Shown: positions 47,585 through 59,680, counted from the stretch's first letter. The stretch is 64,000 nt of DNA from Billgrantia kenyensis (GCF_013697085.1 NZ_JACEFT010000021.1:1-64000), one strand, 5' to 3'. Program-made: numbers and translations. Notes: generated from the sequence alone by a model not told the origin.

Positions 47585-47669
47585 GGCAGGCCTGCGAGGA
47601 GGCGCTGTGAATACATCCCTGTACGCTTCCGACGCCATCCCTGGCGTAGGACCTCCTCTTCGGCCTGCC
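47585..47669. repeat. 85-bp palindromic intergenic element, copy 1
   Basis: Outer arms GGCAGGCC-tgc-GAGGAGG and CCTCCTC-ttc-GGCCTGCC are complementary, and an inner stem (CCgACGCCA / TGGCGTaGG) lies between them. It sits between leuD and leuB. It differs from copy 2 at six positions of 85; one pair of differences in the inner stem (C/G here, T/A there) keeps the pairing. Confidence 0.85.
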
Positions 47670-47703
47670 CCCGACGCTCCGCTTCCTCGGAGTAGTGGGA
47701 AAG

Positions 47704-48357
47704 TCAGGCCTGAGCGCTATCGCGGAACAGCCAGGGGCGCTCCTGACGATGCTTCGCCTCGAAGGCGCGAATGGCGTCCTCGTCCTGCAGGGTGATGCCG
47801 ATATCGTCCAGCCCCTCAAGCAAACAGTGCTTGCGGAAGGCATCGACCTCGAACTCGAGGATCTCACCCGAGGGCGTGATTACCCGCTGGTTCTCCAGGT
47901 CCACGTCGAGGCGATAGCCTTCGTTTGCCTCCACCTCACGGAACAGCCGGTCGATAACGTCCTCCGGCAAGGTGACCAGCAGCAGGCCGTTCTTGAAGGC
48001 GTTGTTGTAGAAGATGTCGGCAAAGCTCGGTGCGATCACCACGCGGAAGCCGAAATCCTCGAGCGCCCAGGGCGCATGCTCTCGGGAGCTGCCGCAGCCG
48101 AAGTTGCGCCGCGCGAGAAGTACGCTGGCACCTTGGTAGCGCGGCTGGTTGAGCACGAACTCCGGATTGAGCGGACGCTGAGAGCAGTCCTGCCCGGGCT
48201 GCCCCTCGTCGAGGTAGCGCAGTTCGTCGAACAGATTGACGCCGAAGCCGGTGCGCTTGATCGACTTGAGGAACTGCTTGGGAATGATCAGATCGGTGTC
48301 GACGTTGGCCCGGTCGAGGGGGGCGACGAGGCCTTCGGTGCGTTCGAACTTTCTCAT
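47704..48357 (-). CDS. leuD: 3-isopropylmalate dehydratase small subunit
   Basis: 217 residues, the normal length. [14 protein letters not shown], the swivel-domain motif [14 protein letters not shown] and [14 protein letters not shown] are diagnostic. With LeuC it isomerises 2-isopropylmalate to 3-isopropylmalate. It starts three bases after the leuC stop, so the two subunits are translated together. Confidence 0.97.
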   Translation of the reverse strand: MRKFERTEGLVAPLDRANVDTDLIIPKQFLKSIKRTGFGVNLFDELRYLDEGQPGQDCSQRPLNPEFVLNQPRYQGASVLLARRNFGCGSSREHAPWALEDFGFRVVIAPSFADIFYNNAFKNGLLLVTLPEDVIDRLFREVEANEGYRLDVDLENQRVITPSGEILEFEVDAFRKHCLLEGLDDIGITLQDEDAIRAFEAKHRQERPWLFRDSAQA

Positions 48358-48360
48358 GGC

Positions 48361-49806
48361 TCAGGCCTCCTCTGTGACAGGCTGTGCGTCGAGGCGACGC
48401 ACGTCGACGAAATGGCCGGCGATGGCGGCGGCGGCGGCCATCGCCGGGCTGACCAGGTGGGTGCGCCCGCCGTAGCCCTGGCGGCCCTCGAAGTTGCGGT
48501 TCGAGGTGGAGGCGCAGTGCTCGCCGGCACCGAGCTTGTCGGCGTTCATCGCCAGGCACATGGAGCAGCCCGGCTCGCGCCACTCGAAGCCCGCCTCGAT
48601 GAAGATCTTGTCGAGCCCCTCGGCCTCGGCCTGGCGCTTCACCAGGCCGGAGCCCGGTACCACCATGGCCAGCTCGATGGAGGCCGCAACCTTCTGGCCC
48701 TTGGCGACCTTGGCCGCCTCGCGCAGGTCCTCGATGCGCGAGTTGGTGCAGGAGCCGATGAAGACCTTGTCGAGCTTGATGTCGGTGATCTTCTGCTTGG
48801 GCGCGAGGCCCATGTACTCCAGCGCACGGGTGTAGCCGCGCTTGACCGTGTCGTCATCCTGCTCGGCCGGGTCGGGCACTTCGCCGGAGATGCCGGTGAC
48901 CATCTCGGGGCTGGTGCCCCAGCTCACCTGGGGTTCGATCTCGGCGGCGTCCAGCGTCACCACCTTGTCGAACTCGGCGTCGGAGTCGGACACCAGGTTG
49001 CGCCAGTCGGCCACGGCGGCCTGCCACTGCTCGCCCCGGGGAGCGAAGGGACGCTCGGCGAGATACTCGATGGTGGTGTCGTCCACCGCGATCAGGCCGA
49101 CCCGGGCGCCGGCCTCAATGGCCATGTTGCACACCGTCATGCGGCCTTCCATGGAGAGGTCGCGGATGGCACTGCCGGCGAACTCGATGGCGTAGCCGGT
49201 ACCGCCGGCTGTGCCAATCTTGCCGATGATGGCCAGCACCACGTCTTTGGCGGTGACGCCGACGCCGAGCTTGCCCTCGACGCGCACCTGCATGTTCTTC
49301 ATCTTCTGCGCCAGCAGGCACTGAGTGGCGAGCACGTGCTCCACTTCGGAAGTGCCGATGCCGTGAGCCAGCGCAGCGAAGGCGCCATGAGTGGCGGTGT
49401 GGGAGTCGCCGCAGACCACGGTCATACCCGGCAGGGTGGCGCCCTGCTCCGGCCCCACTACGTGGACGATGCCCTGGCGCGGGTCGTTGATCTTGAACTC
49501 TTCGATGCCGAACTCGACGCAGTTGTCGTCCAGCGTCTGCACCTGGATCAGCGATACCGGGTCCTTGATGCCGGCGTTACCCTCGGCACGTTCCTTCACG
49601 GTAGTCGGCACGTTGTGGTCCGGCGTGGCCAGGTTGGCATCGAGACGCCACGGCTTGCGCCCGGCCAGACGCAGCCCCTCGAAGGCCTGCGGCGAGGTCA
49701 CTTCGTGCAGCAGCTGGCGGTCGATGTAGATCAGTGCGGTGCCGTCGTCGCGCTCCTTCACCAGGTGCTGCGACCACAGCTTGTCGTAAAGCGTCTGGCC
49801 TGCCAT
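48361..49806 (-). CDS. leuC: 3-isopropylmalate dehydratase large subunit
   Basis: 481 residues of the aconitase family. [25 protein letters not shown] (quoted in part, the active-site region) and the 4Fe-4S ligands in [12 protein letters not shown] and GCSMCLAMN are present. It is first in leuCDB. The 313-bp gap before the divergent LysR gene contains copy 2 of the palindromic element, about 80-165 bp upstream of the leuC start. Confidence 0.97.
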   Translation of the reverse strand: MAGQTLYDKLWSQHLVKERDDGTALIYIDRQLLHEVTSPQAFEGLRLAGRKPWRLDANLATPDHNVPTTVKERAEGNAGIKDPVSLIQVQTLDDNCVEFGIEEFKINDPRQGIVHVVGPEQGATLPGMTVVCGDSHTATHGAFAALAHGIGTSEVEHVLATQCLLAQKMKNMQVRVEGKLGVGVTAKDVVLAIIGKIGTAGGTGYAIEFAGSAIRDLSMEGRMTVCNMAIEAGARVGLIAVDDTTIEYLAERPFAPRGEQWQAAVADWRNLVSDSDAEFDKVVTLDAAEIEPQVSWGTSPEMVTGISGEVPDPAEQDDDTVKRGYTRALEYMGLAPKQKITDIKLDKVFIGSCTNSRIEDLREAAKVAKGQKVAASIELAMVVPGSGLVKRQAEAEGLDKIFIEAGFEWREPGCSMCLAMNADKLGAGEHCASTSNRNFEGRQGYGGRTHLVSPAMAAAAAIAGHFVDVRRLDAQPVTEEA

Positions 49807-49885
49807 ATCGTTCTCCCGGGCGCCATGGCCCTTTTTCTCATGCGATCGGTCCGAGCTGCTGCCCTAGCACCGCGGCTTTACCGGC

Positions 49886-49970
49886 GGCAGGCCTGCGAGG
49901 AGGCGCTGTGAATACTTCCCTGTACGCTACCGATGCCATCCATGGCATCGGACCTCCTCTTCGGCCTGCC
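49886..49970. repeat. 85-bp palindromic intergenic element, copy 2
   Basis: Same outer arms as copy 1 and a perfect 10-bp inner stem (CCGATGCCAT / ATGGCATCGG). It lies in the region upstream of leuC, between the likely promoter and the gene, so it would be in the leuC leader RNA. Confidence 0.85.
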
Positions 49971-50082
49971 CCCGGCGCCGCTGCGTTGCAGCTGCCGCCA
50001 AGCTTATTCGGTAATTCTCGCTTGGCTCTCTTTGGTGTCATCAAGTCTTGCGCGGCTCGCCCATAAAATCAATTCATGTTAT

Positions 50083-50104
50083 TTATTCATTGGATTCCAT
50101 AAAG
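50083..50104. promoter_or_regulatory. Possible LysR-type operator between leuC and its divergent regulator
   Basis: TTCATTGG-ATT-CCATAAA is an imperfect dyad that contains a T-N11-A core (T50087, A50099), the loose consensus for LysR-family binding. It lies 16-37 bp before the regulator's ATG and in the AT-rich part of the divergent region, where autoregulation and leuC activation sites are usually found. Confidence 0.35.
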
Positions 50105-50119
50105 GAATACAAACGAGAG

Positions 50120-51010
50120 ATGGACACCCAAAGCCTGCAAGCCTTCCTCGCCGTAGCCGACAGCGGCAGCTTCTCTCGCGCCGCCGAGCAGCTGCACCTG
50201 ACCCAGCCGGCGGTCTCCAAGCGCATTGCCACCCTCGAGGATCAGATCGGCGCGCGGCTGTTCGACCGCATCGGCCGCCGCGTCACCCTCACCGAGGCTG
50301 GCCGGGTACTGCTGCCCCGAGCCCGGCAAATCCTCGTCATGGTGGACGACAGCCGGCGTGCCCTGACCAACCTCGAAGGCGAGGTGGCCGGCAGCCTGAC
50401 CCTCGCCACCAGCCACCATATCGGCCTGCACCGACTGCCGCCGTTGCTGAAGGCCTACACCGAGGCCCACCCCGAGGTACGCATGGACCTGCGCTTCCTC
50501 GATTCGGAGCTCGCCTACCAGGGAGTACTGGACGGTGAGTTGGAACTTGCCGTGGTGACCCTGGCACCGCACCCGGACCCTCAGCTCGACGTGGTGCCAG
50601 TGTGGCAGGACCGGATGTGCTTCGTCTGCGCCTACGACCACCCGCTGGCCGGACAAGGGCGGCTTACGCTGCATGAGCTGTGCACCTTCGATGCCGTACT
50701 CCCCGGCCCGCTGACCTTCACCCGCACGCTGATCGAGTCTCGCTTCGCCGCTGCAGGCCTCACCCTGCCCGTGGCGCTGGCCACCAACTATCTCGAAACG
50801 CTCAAGATGATGACCGCCATCGGCCTGGGCTGGAGCCTGTTGCCGGAGCGAATGGTAAAAGGAGAGCTGCACGAACTCGATGTGGAGCATCCGACCATCC
50901 ACCGCTCCCTGGGCTATCTGGTGCACCGCAGCCGCACGCTCTCCAACGCGGCACGGGAAATGCTCTCTCTGCTGGAGGAGGCACGCGACGCCGCGAGTCG
51001 CGGGGGATAG
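50120..51010 (+). CDS. LysR-family regulator divergent from leuC
   Basis: 296 residues: an N-terminal winged helix (about 1-60, LQAFLAVADSGSFSRAAEQL and LTQPAVSKRIATLE) and a periplasmic-binding-protein-like effector domain. The ATG at 50120 aligns with the usual LysR N-terminus. A LysR gene also stands next to leuC in Pseudomonas (PA3122/PA3121), so control of leuCDB in response to a pathway intermediate is likely but inferred. Confidence 0.9.
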   Translation: MDTQSLQAFLAVADSGSFSRAAEQLHLTQPAVSKRIATLEDQIGARLFDRIGRRVTLTEAGRVLLPRARQILVMVDDSRRALTNLEGEVAGSLTLATSHHIGLHRLPPLLKAYTEAHPEVRMDLRFLDSELAYQGVLDGELELAVVTLAPHPDPQLDVVPVWQDRMCFVCAYDHPLAGQGRLTLHELCTFDAVLPGPLTFTRTLIESRFAAAGLTLPVALATNYLETLKMMTAIGLGWSLLPERMVKGELHELDVEHPTIHRSLGYLVHRSRTLSNAAREMLSLLEEARDAASRGG

Positions 51011-51080
51011 GAAGATATTGTTAGACTGCTCATAAATCAGAAGCGAAGAGCTGTCCCGACTCGCCGGAGCCCAACCCATC

Positions 51081-52409
51081 GTGTCCCCGCCCGACTCATC
51101 ACCGATGCCCTTGCGCCATGCCCTGGCAGGCGTGCTGATCCTGCTTGGGCTGGTACAGCAGATTCTCACCTTTACCGGGACCGTACTGTTGCCGCATGGG
51201 GTCGGCTATGCACTGTGGCTGGCCACCTTGCTGCTGTGGCGTGACATTCCCTACCGCACTCGCTACCAGGCCGGTGCGCTGGCCGTCATTGGCCTGGGCA
51301 TGCTACTGACGGCAAATTGGCACTATGGTGCCGACATCGACTGGTTGGCCATCGCCAGCGGCAATACCTACGTCGTGGCGATGCTGGTGGGGGTGAGCTT
51401 CATTGGCCTGATCGGCAACCGCAATGACGCGAAGCGCCCACTCGGCCGCCCGGTTACCGGCAAGCGAGGCAGCGCCGGCACCTGGCTCGGCGTGCATCTG
51501 CTCGGCACCATTCTCAACCTGTCGACGGTGTTCATGATCGGCGACCGCCTCGCCCGCCGTGCTCCGCTGACTACCCCACAATTGCTGGCACTGAATCGCG
51601 GCCTCTCCAGCGCGGCGCTGTGGTCGCCCTTCTTCGCCTCCATGGGGGTCGTGATGACCCTGGCTCCGGAGATGGAATATTCCCGCATCCTTGCCGTGGG
51701 GCTGCCGTTGGCGCTGCTGAGCGGACTGCTGACCACCCTGGAGCTGTCGCGGCGCTTCGACCTGACAGAGATAGCAGGCTTCTCGCTCTCGCCCCGCAGC
51801 CTGCTGATGCCCGTGGCCATGGCCGCCCTGGTCATGCTGTTTCACTTCCAGCTCACGCCCGGGCTCGGCATCGTCAGCATCATCACCTTCCTGCTGCCGG
51901 CCGTGGCACTGGCCAGCAACCTGCCCAAGGGGCCTCGCTGGACCCTGCACCGGGTGCGCCAACACACCCTGACCCGGCTGCCGGCCATGCGCGGCGAGAT
52001 CGCCCTTTTCCTGTCTGCCGGGCTGCTTACACTGGGCCTCTCGACGCTGGTTGCCGCCGCCACCGGCAGCGAATGGACGCTTTTCGCGCGCTTCGGCAGC
52101 TTGCAGGCCATCATCAGCTTCCTGGCTATCGTGGCCAGCGCGGCAGTCGGACTGCATCCGATCATCGGCGTCTCGGTACTGGCTTCCACCCTCGAGCTGA
52201 CCGGGCATGAACAGACCCTGTTTGCCTTCACTGCGCTGGCATCATGGGCCGTGGGCACCTCGGTAGGGCCGCTGTCCGGAATCAACCTGTCGCTGCAGGG
52301 CCGCTATGGCATCAGCGGCTACCACATGATGCGTCACAATCTCGGTTACGCCCTGGCTCTCAGCACCCTGGTGGTACTGGCACTATTGGGCCTGGACGCC
52401 TGGCTGTAG
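51081..52409 (+). CDS. Polytopic membrane protein, putative transporter
   Basis: 442 residues with about 11-12 hydrophobic helices, a charged loop after helix 4 (RNDAKRPLGRPVTGKRG), and conserved-looking segments LNRGLSSAALWSPFFASMG and GTSVGPLSGINLSLQGRYG that resemble the re-entrant motifs of the ion-transporter superfamily. I cannot name the family. It lies 70 bp after the LysR gene on the same strand. The start is GTG 51081 (GGAG upstream) or ATG 51105. Confidence 0.75.
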   Translation: MSPPDSSPMPLRHALAGVLILLGLVQQILTFTGTVLLPHGVGYALWLATLLLWRDIPYRTRYQAGALAVIGLGMLLTANWHYGADIDWLAIASGNTYVVAMLVGVSFIGLIGNRNDAKRPLGRPVTGKRGSAGTWLGVHLLGTILNLSTVFMIGDRLARRAPLTTPQLLALNRGLSSAALWSPFFASMGVVMTLAPEMEYSRILAVGLPLALLSGLLTTLELSRRFDLTEIAGFSLSPRSLLMPVAMAALVMLFHFQLTPGLGIVSIITFLLPAVALASNLPKGPRWTLHRVRQHTLTRLPAMRGEIALFLSAGLLTLGLSTLVAAATGSEWTLFARFGSLQAIISFLAIVASAAVGLHPIIGVSVLASTLELTGHEQTLFAFTALASWAVGTSVGPLSGINLSLQGRYGISGYHMMRHNLGYALALSTLVVLALLGLDAWL

Positions 52410-52441
52410 AGAGATGTATGGCTGTCGAGAGCACACCGAAA

Positions 52442-52466
52442 ACGGGCCGACGCTGCGCCAGCCCGT
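52442..52466 (-). terminator. Terminator of the YbeL-like gene
   Basis: On the minus strand ACGGGC and GCCCGT close a hairpin followed by TTTT C; the mirror side has AAAA. It lies between two convergent genes. Confidence 0.55.
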
Positions 52467-52481
52467 AAAATGGAGGAAGGC

Positions 52482-52997
52482 TTACTGGGACAGACGGTAG
52501 AAGTAACGGTGACCGCACTGGTGACACGGATCGATTCGGGTGACTCCCTCAAGATCGACCACGGCATCGCAATGCACGCAGGCCATGCGACCCGGCGCGG
52601 CGATCTCGCCTTCACAGTAGTCGGCACGCGCCGCTTCCAGATCCTCCTTCAAGCGCTCCTGATCGACGATGCTGCGATCGGCGATGGAAAACAAGGAGTC
52701 AAGCACCTTGCGCGATAGCTGATCGAGATCGATGCCCAGCCAGGCGGCGACGCCTCGGCCGCTGGCACCGAGATAGCGCCGCATGTCGATCAGATCGCGC
52801 TCGACCCAGGCACGCAGCAAGGCAAGCTCGTCCTTGGTGAACTCCTCGAGCTCGGCCTCGAACTCGACCGCCTCGTCCAGCTCCCGCTGCAGGTTTTCCC
52901 AGGTCAGGTCGTCCGCACCTTCACGCAGGCGGGCCAGCATGCGCTCGTAGCCTTCGCGCAGCCGGTGTTCACGATGGGAGTCGGGGCGTTCACTCAT
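52482..52997 (-). CDS. DUF1451 (YbeL-like) zinc-ribbon protein
   Basis: 171 residues: a Glu/Arg-rich helical N-terminus (about 1-75) and a C-terminal zinc ribbon with C-x2-C (ACVHCDA) and C-x2-C (PCHQCGH). E. coli ybeL lies next to leuS, as here. GAGGAG is six bases before the ATG at 52997 when the second of two close ATG codons is used. Function unknown. Confidence 0.88.
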   Translation of the reverse strand: MSERPDSHREHRLREGYERMLARLREGADDLTWENLQRELDEAVEFEAELEEFTKDELALLRAWVERDLIDMRRYLGASGRGVAAWLGIDLDQLSRKVLDSLFSIADRSIVDQERLKEDLEAARADYCEGEIAAPGRMACVHCDAVVDLEGVTRIDPCHQCGHRYFYRLSQ

Positions 52998-53130
52998 GGT
53001 CATCTCCTCGAAGCGGTTTTCGGCATGGGCCGGGCATGGCCGGGCCTGCCCTACTGGGGTATCCTTGACTACCATTTAGACGCCATCACGCCGTCAGTTC
53101 AATGTTTTATCGCCCTCAAGCAGGGGATGA

Positions 53131-55788
<2,658 letters not shown>

Positions 55789-55810
55789 CACTGGACGAAG
55801 GGGAGTCATC

Positions 55811-56308
55811 ATGCAGCGACGCGGCTTTCTTGCCCTCTTCTTGTCCGCCGGTGCTTCGCTGACGCTGGCCGGCTGCGGCTTTCGCCTGCGTGGCTTCGAC
55901 GCACCGGAGCTGGCCTTCGACGAACTCGCCCTGGCCAGCAGCGACAGCGAGCTGGCCCGGCTGGTTTCCGAGCGCCTTACCTCGCTCGGCACAAGAGTCC
56001 ATGAGAATGCTCCCTTGGTGCTCAACCTCGGTGACGAGGCGTTTCGTGAGCATCAGCTCGGAGTTCTCGACACGGGCCCCCAGGAGCGGGAAATGACCCT
56101 CTCGGTGCCATTCTCCGTTCAGCGGCGACGCGATGGCGCCTACCACGTGCCGCAACAGCGTCTTGAGGTATCGACAGGTTTCGTGGTCAGCGACGACAAC
56201 CTGCTGGCCCAGGATGACCTGCGAGAAGAAGCCCGCCAGGAGTTGCGCCAGGAAGCGCTTCGCCGTCTGTTCGACCGCCTGCGTGTATTGGAGAACACTG
56301 CCCAATGA
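55811..56308 (+). CDS. lptE: LPS-assembly lipoprotein LptE
   Basis: 165 residues with a lipoprotein signal (SLTLAGC, lipidated Cys22) and GFRLRG immediately after it, the classic LptE/RlpB start. LptE plugs the LptD barrel during LPS insertion in the outer membrane. AAGGGGAG precedes the ATG. It lies 22 bp after leuS, the order conserved in gammaproteobacteria. Confidence 0.95.
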   Translation: MQRRGFLALFLSAGASLTLAGCGFRLRGFDAPELAFDELALASSDSELARLVSERLTSLGTRVHENAPLVLNLGDEAFREHQLGVLDTGPQEREMTLSVPFSVQRRRDGAYHVPQQRLEVSTGFVVSDDNLLAQDDLREEARQELRQEALRRLFDRLRVLENTAQ

Positions 56309-56348
56309 AGCCATACCCCCCTGAAGTGATTGGCTCGAGGTGGCCTGG

Positions 56349-57407
56349 GTGAAGGTCTTTGCCGACAAACTGCCGGAAGCGCTGGTCAAGAAGCTACCGC
56401 CAGTGGTGATGGTGGCCGGCGAGGAGCCGCTGCAGCACATGGAAGCCTGCGATGCCGTGCGTAACGCGGCGCGTGCGCGTGGCATCGAGGAGCGGGAGAT
56501 TCTGCATGTCGAGGCCAATTTCGCCTGGGGCCGGCTGCGAGAAGCCGCCGCGAGCCTGTCGCTCTTTGCCTCGAGCAAGCTGATCGAGCTTCGCCTGGGC
56601 AGTCAGAAGCTTGGCCAGGAAGGCGCCAAGGCGCTAAAGGAGTATGCCGACGCTCCGGGTACCAGCGACAACGTCTTGCTCGTCAGCATGGGCAAGCTGG
56701 ATTTCCGCCAGCAGAAAAGCGCTTGGTTCCAGGCCCTCGACAAATTGGGATTGTTCGTACCGGTCTGGCCGGTGGATGTCTCACGACTGGGCTATTGGCT
56801 GCGCGACCGTGCAGAGCACTATGGCCTCTCGCTGGACCTCGATGCCGCCCGCCTGCTGGGGGAGCGCACCGAAGGCAACCTGCTCGCCGCGGATCAGGAG
56901 TTGCAGAAGCTCGCCCTGTTGCTGCCCCCCGGTACGCGTGTCGGCCCCTCCCAGATCGCCGGGGGGGTGGAAGACAGCGCTCGCTACGATGTCTTTGCCC
57001 TGGCCGATGCCTGCCTAAAGGGCGAACGCCAGCGCGTTTCGCGCATTGTCCACGGGCTGCGTGGTGAAGGTGTCGAGGCCCCCATCGTACTCTGGGCTCT
57101 CACGCGTGAGTTGCGCACCCTGCTCTCGCTGCACCAGCATCTCGACCAGGGCCAGAGTTTCGAGCATGCCTGCAAGGCCCAAAAGCCCGCCATTTTCGAC
57201 AAGCGCCGCCCTGCCTACCAGCAAGCCATTTCGCGCCTGCCACGCAAACGGTTGCACAAGTTGCTGATGTTTTCCCAACGCCTCGACCTGGCGATAAAGG
57301 GCGCTGCACCACTGCCGCTATGGGAGGGTCTGCATGACCTGGCGTTGACCCTGGCCGGTGGACGCGGGCTGCTGGCAGAGATGCCCTCCTCCTACCGGGT
57401 GGGTTGA
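56349..57407 (+). CDS. holA: DNA polymerase III delta subunit
   Basis: 352 residues of the delta family: LPPVVMVAGEEPLQHMEACDAVR, LFASSKLIELRL, DNVLLVSMGKLD and the C-terminal helical collar. Delta opens the beta clamp within the clamp loader. GTG at 56349 is taken as start because GAGG lies eight bases upstream and the N-terminus then aligns with E. coli HolA; GTG 56340 would add three residues. Confidence 0.95.
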   Translation: MKVFADKLPEALVKKLPPVVMVAGEEPLQHMEACDAVRNAARARGIEEREILHVEANFAWGRLREAAASLSLFASSKLIELRLGSQKLGQEGAKALKEYADAPGTSDNVLLVSMGKLDFRQQKSAWFQALDKLGLFVPVWPVDVSRLGYWLRDRAEHYGLSLDLDAARLLGERTEGNLLAADQELQKLALLLPPGTRVGPSQIAGGVEDSARYDVFALADACLKGERQRVSRIVHGLRGEGVEAPIVLWALTRELRTLLSLHQHLDQGQSFEHACKAQKPAIFDKRRPAYQQAISRLPRKRLHKLLMFSQRLDLAIKGAAPLPLWEGLHDLALTLAGGRGLLAEMPSSYRVG

Positions 57408-57478
57408 GCGCAAGCGTTGGTAGCCTAAGCGGCGTTAACTGGCATTATCGGGGACTCACGCTCTGAAGGGGCCACCCC

Positions 57479-57994
57479 ATGCACCATATTATGATGAAGA
57501 CTCTGCTCGCTGCATCGAGCTTGGCGCTGCTGTTCGCTGTACCCGCCCTGGCCACGCAGACCACCCCCAGCGAACTCGCTCCCTTACACGATACCAGCCC
57601 GGTCATCACGCTGGTCGAAGGCAGCGAGCGTCGCGACATTAGCCGCGCCGAGATCGAATCGCTGCCTCTTCATGAAATCGAGCTGCGGCACTTCGAGGGA
57701 CCCGAAGGGCGTTTCGCCGGCGTCTGGCTGGACGAATTTCTCGCCGCACAGGAGTTGGATACGGCAGAGCGACTGCGCTTCATCGCCCACGACGATTACA
57801 CCATCTTTCTGACCCCGGAGGATCGCCGCGAGAAGCGCTATCTGCTCGTCACACGTCTGGACGCAGAACCGCTCACGCTCAATGAGTTCGGCCCCACCCT
57901 GCTGGTCGTTCCAGCCGATGCGGAGGCTGTCGAGGCGGGCAAGGAGAGCATGACGCGCTGGATCTGGTCGATCAGGGAAATCCAAACCCGATGA
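57479..57994 (+). CDS. Periplasmic molybdopterin-oxidoreductase-fold protein
   Basis: 171 residues with a signal peptide (LLAASSLALLFAVPALA) and a single domain like the sulfite-oxidase-type molybdopterin-binding fold (FAGVWLDEFLAAQELD, RFIAHDDYTIFLTPEDRREKR, EFGPTLLVVP). There is no Cys that could ligate Mo, so it probably binds another ligand or acts structurally. Its stop overlaps the start of the diguanylate cyclase (ATGA), which suggests it is a periplasmic input for that enzyme. Confidence 0.75.
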   Translation: MHHIMMKTLLAASSLALLFAVPALATQTTPSELAPLHDTSPVITLVEGSERRDISRAEIESLPLHEIELRHFEGPEGRFAGVWLDEFLAAQELDTAERLRFIAHDDYTIFLTPEDRREKRYLLVTRLDAEPLTLNEFGPTLLVVPADAEAVEAGKESMTRWIWSIREIQTR

Positions 57995-59118
57995 CATCGT
58001 CCGATCGCATCGCCCTCGGCCATTGGCTAACAGCGGCATTCACGCTGCTCACGGGCATCTGCGCCCTGGCCATCGGCCTTTACATGGTCAATGCACGTCA
58101 GCACGTGGGAGCCAATTACACGGCATTGGTGGCCGACGTGGTCCGTGCCCAGCAGCACCCAAATCTTCTGCGAACAATCCTAAACGACCTTCAGGAGCAC
58201 CCGCAGCAGCTGAACGAACAGCGTCTGGACAATCTGATGTGGCGCATCCCGCAGCATATTGCCGGCGTTTCCCACGGCCTTACCGCGAGCCAGCTCGACC
58301 CCGCAGACTACGCTCCGCTGCTGGAAACCCTGCAGCAGGTCGAAGCAAGACTCCCCGAGATGGAACGTCAGATCGAAGCCGTCGCTGCGGGAGCCGACCC
58401 AGGGGCCTTGATATCCCTGGGTTACGCCGTGGAAGACGACCTCGCCTGGGCCTACAGCGAACTGAACGACCTGATTCATGGAGCAGCTGCAGAACAGCGT
58501 ATCCTCATGGAGCGACTCGCCAGGATCATAGGGCTGCTGGTTCTGCTCGTGTTGCTGGTGGTCGGAGGGCTGATGCTGGCCTTGATGCGCCTGCATCGCC
58601 AGCGTGAGCAGGTCGCGCGGCTGAGCCTGGCTGACGAATTGACCGGGCTTGGCAATCGCCGCTACCTGCTCAATGCCGCCGAGCAGTTGCATGAGCTGAG
58701 CCGACGCGATGAAACCTCCCTGAGCCTGGCGTTGATCGACCTGGATCACTTCAAGGTCCTGAACGACACTTGGGGACACCCTGCCGGCGACAAGGTGCTG
58801 GAAGTCTTTGCCAACACCCTTCTGGAGGCCACGCGTCAGGCGGACGTAGTGACGCGCATCGGCGGCGAAGAGTTCTGCGTACTGATGCCCAATACCGATG
58901 CCGAGGGTGCCTATCAGCTTGCCGAGCGCATTCGCTTGCGCATCGGCCGCCTCCCCAAAGAAAAGCTCGGTGTAGCCACTAGACTAACCGTCAGTCTCGG
59001 CATCGCCACCGGCCAAGGACCTGACACCGATTTCGACTCTCTCTACTCCCGGGCCGACAGCGCACTCTACCAGGCAAAGTCCAGCGGTCGCGACCGCACC
59101 TGTATCAGCATGCCGTGA
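57991..59118 (+). CDS. Membrane diguanylate cyclase
   Basis: 375 residues: TM1 (about 15-33), a periplasmic helical sensor region (35-170), TM2 (about 178-203) and a GGDEF domain (210-370). The active site is GGEEF at 291-295, and the inhibitory RxxD site (RQAD) lies five residues before it, so product inhibition is expected. Other elements (DELTGLGNRR, LIDLDHFKVLNDTWGH) are intact. It makes c-di-GMP from GTP in response to a periplasmic signal, perhaps through the coupled upstream protein. Confidence 0.93.
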   Translation: MTSSDRIALGHWLTAAFTLLTGICALAIGLYMVNARQHVGANYTALVADVVRAQQHPNLLRTILNDLQEHPQQLNEQRLDNLMWRIPQHIAGVSHGLTASQLDPADYAPLLETLQQVEARLPEMERQIEAVAAGADPGALISLGYAVEDDLAWAYSELNDLIHGAAAEQRILMERLARIIGLLVLLVLLVVGGLMLALMRLHRQREQVARLSLADELTGLGNRRYLLNAAEQLHELSRRDETSLSLALIDLDHFKVLNDTWGHPAGDKVLEVFANTLLEATRQADVVTRIGGEEFCVLMPNTDAEGAYQLAERIRLRIGRLPKEKLGVATRLTVSLGIATGQGPDTDFDSLYSRADSALYQAKSSGRDRTCISMP

Positions 59119-59131
59119 ATGCAATGCAAGG

Positions 59132-59163
59132 GCATGAAATCTCATGCGCTTTCTGCTTATACT
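59132..59163 (+). promoter_or_regulatory. Candidate promoter of the PA2779/PA2778-like pair, with inverted repeat
   Basis: TATACT (59158-59163) has ATGAAA 18 bp upstream as a weak -35. That -35 lies within GCATGA-AATC-TCATGC (59132-59147), a perfect inverted repeat that may be an operator or the hairpin end of the upstream cyclase transcript. Confidence 0.4.
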
Positions 59164-59267
59164 AGGCCTGACATCGTTGGAGCACAGCTGCAGGACGGCG
59201 CACAACAGCGTGAGCGCCGGATCATTCAAGAGCCGGAAGCCTTTCTCAAAAAGAAGGAACATTGATC

Positions 59268-59666
59268 ATGAAGACACTTCGCCGCTTTCTCAGCCCGCTA
59301 CTGATCCTGGCCCTGGTGCTCGGCACCGCTAGCGTTAGCGTTTCCGCTGCACCGCTCCCCGCCGGGGACCTGGTTTCCACCCAGGCCGCCCTTTCCGCCG
59401 AGCGCGGTGATGCAGACCGCGAGCGCATCCATGAGATTCTTTCTCGCACCGAGGTGCAGGACCAGCTCATCGCTCAAGGCGTCGATCTGGCCGAAGTCGA
59501 CGCTCGCGTGGCCGCCCTCAGCGATGAGGAAGCTCGCCAGATGGCCGAACAGCTCGAGCAGCTCCCTGCGGGTGCCAGCGTCGTCGGAGCCCTTCTGGTC
59601 GTCTTCATCGTACTGCTGGTCACCGACATCCTGGGCCTGACCAACGTCTTCCCCTTTACCCGGTGA
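59268..59666 (+). CDS. PA2779-family small secreted/membrane protein
   Basis: 132 residues: an N-terminal signal or anchor (LSPLLILALVLGTASVSVSA), a helical middle (Arg/Glu-rich, about 45-100) and a C-terminal hydrophobic helix (SVVGALLVVFIVLLVTDILG) ending in LTNVFPFTR. This is the PA2779 family, always found before a PA2778-type cysteine peptidase. AAGGA lies upstream. Function is not known. Confidence 0.85.
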   Translation: MKTLRRFLSPLLILALVLGTASVSVSAAPLPAGDLVSTQAALSAERGDADRERIHEILSRTEVQDQLIAQGVDLAEVDARVAALSDEEARQMAEQLEQLPAGASVVGALLVVFIVLLVTDILGLTNVFPFTR

Positions 59667-59680
59667 GGGAAAACGCCATC

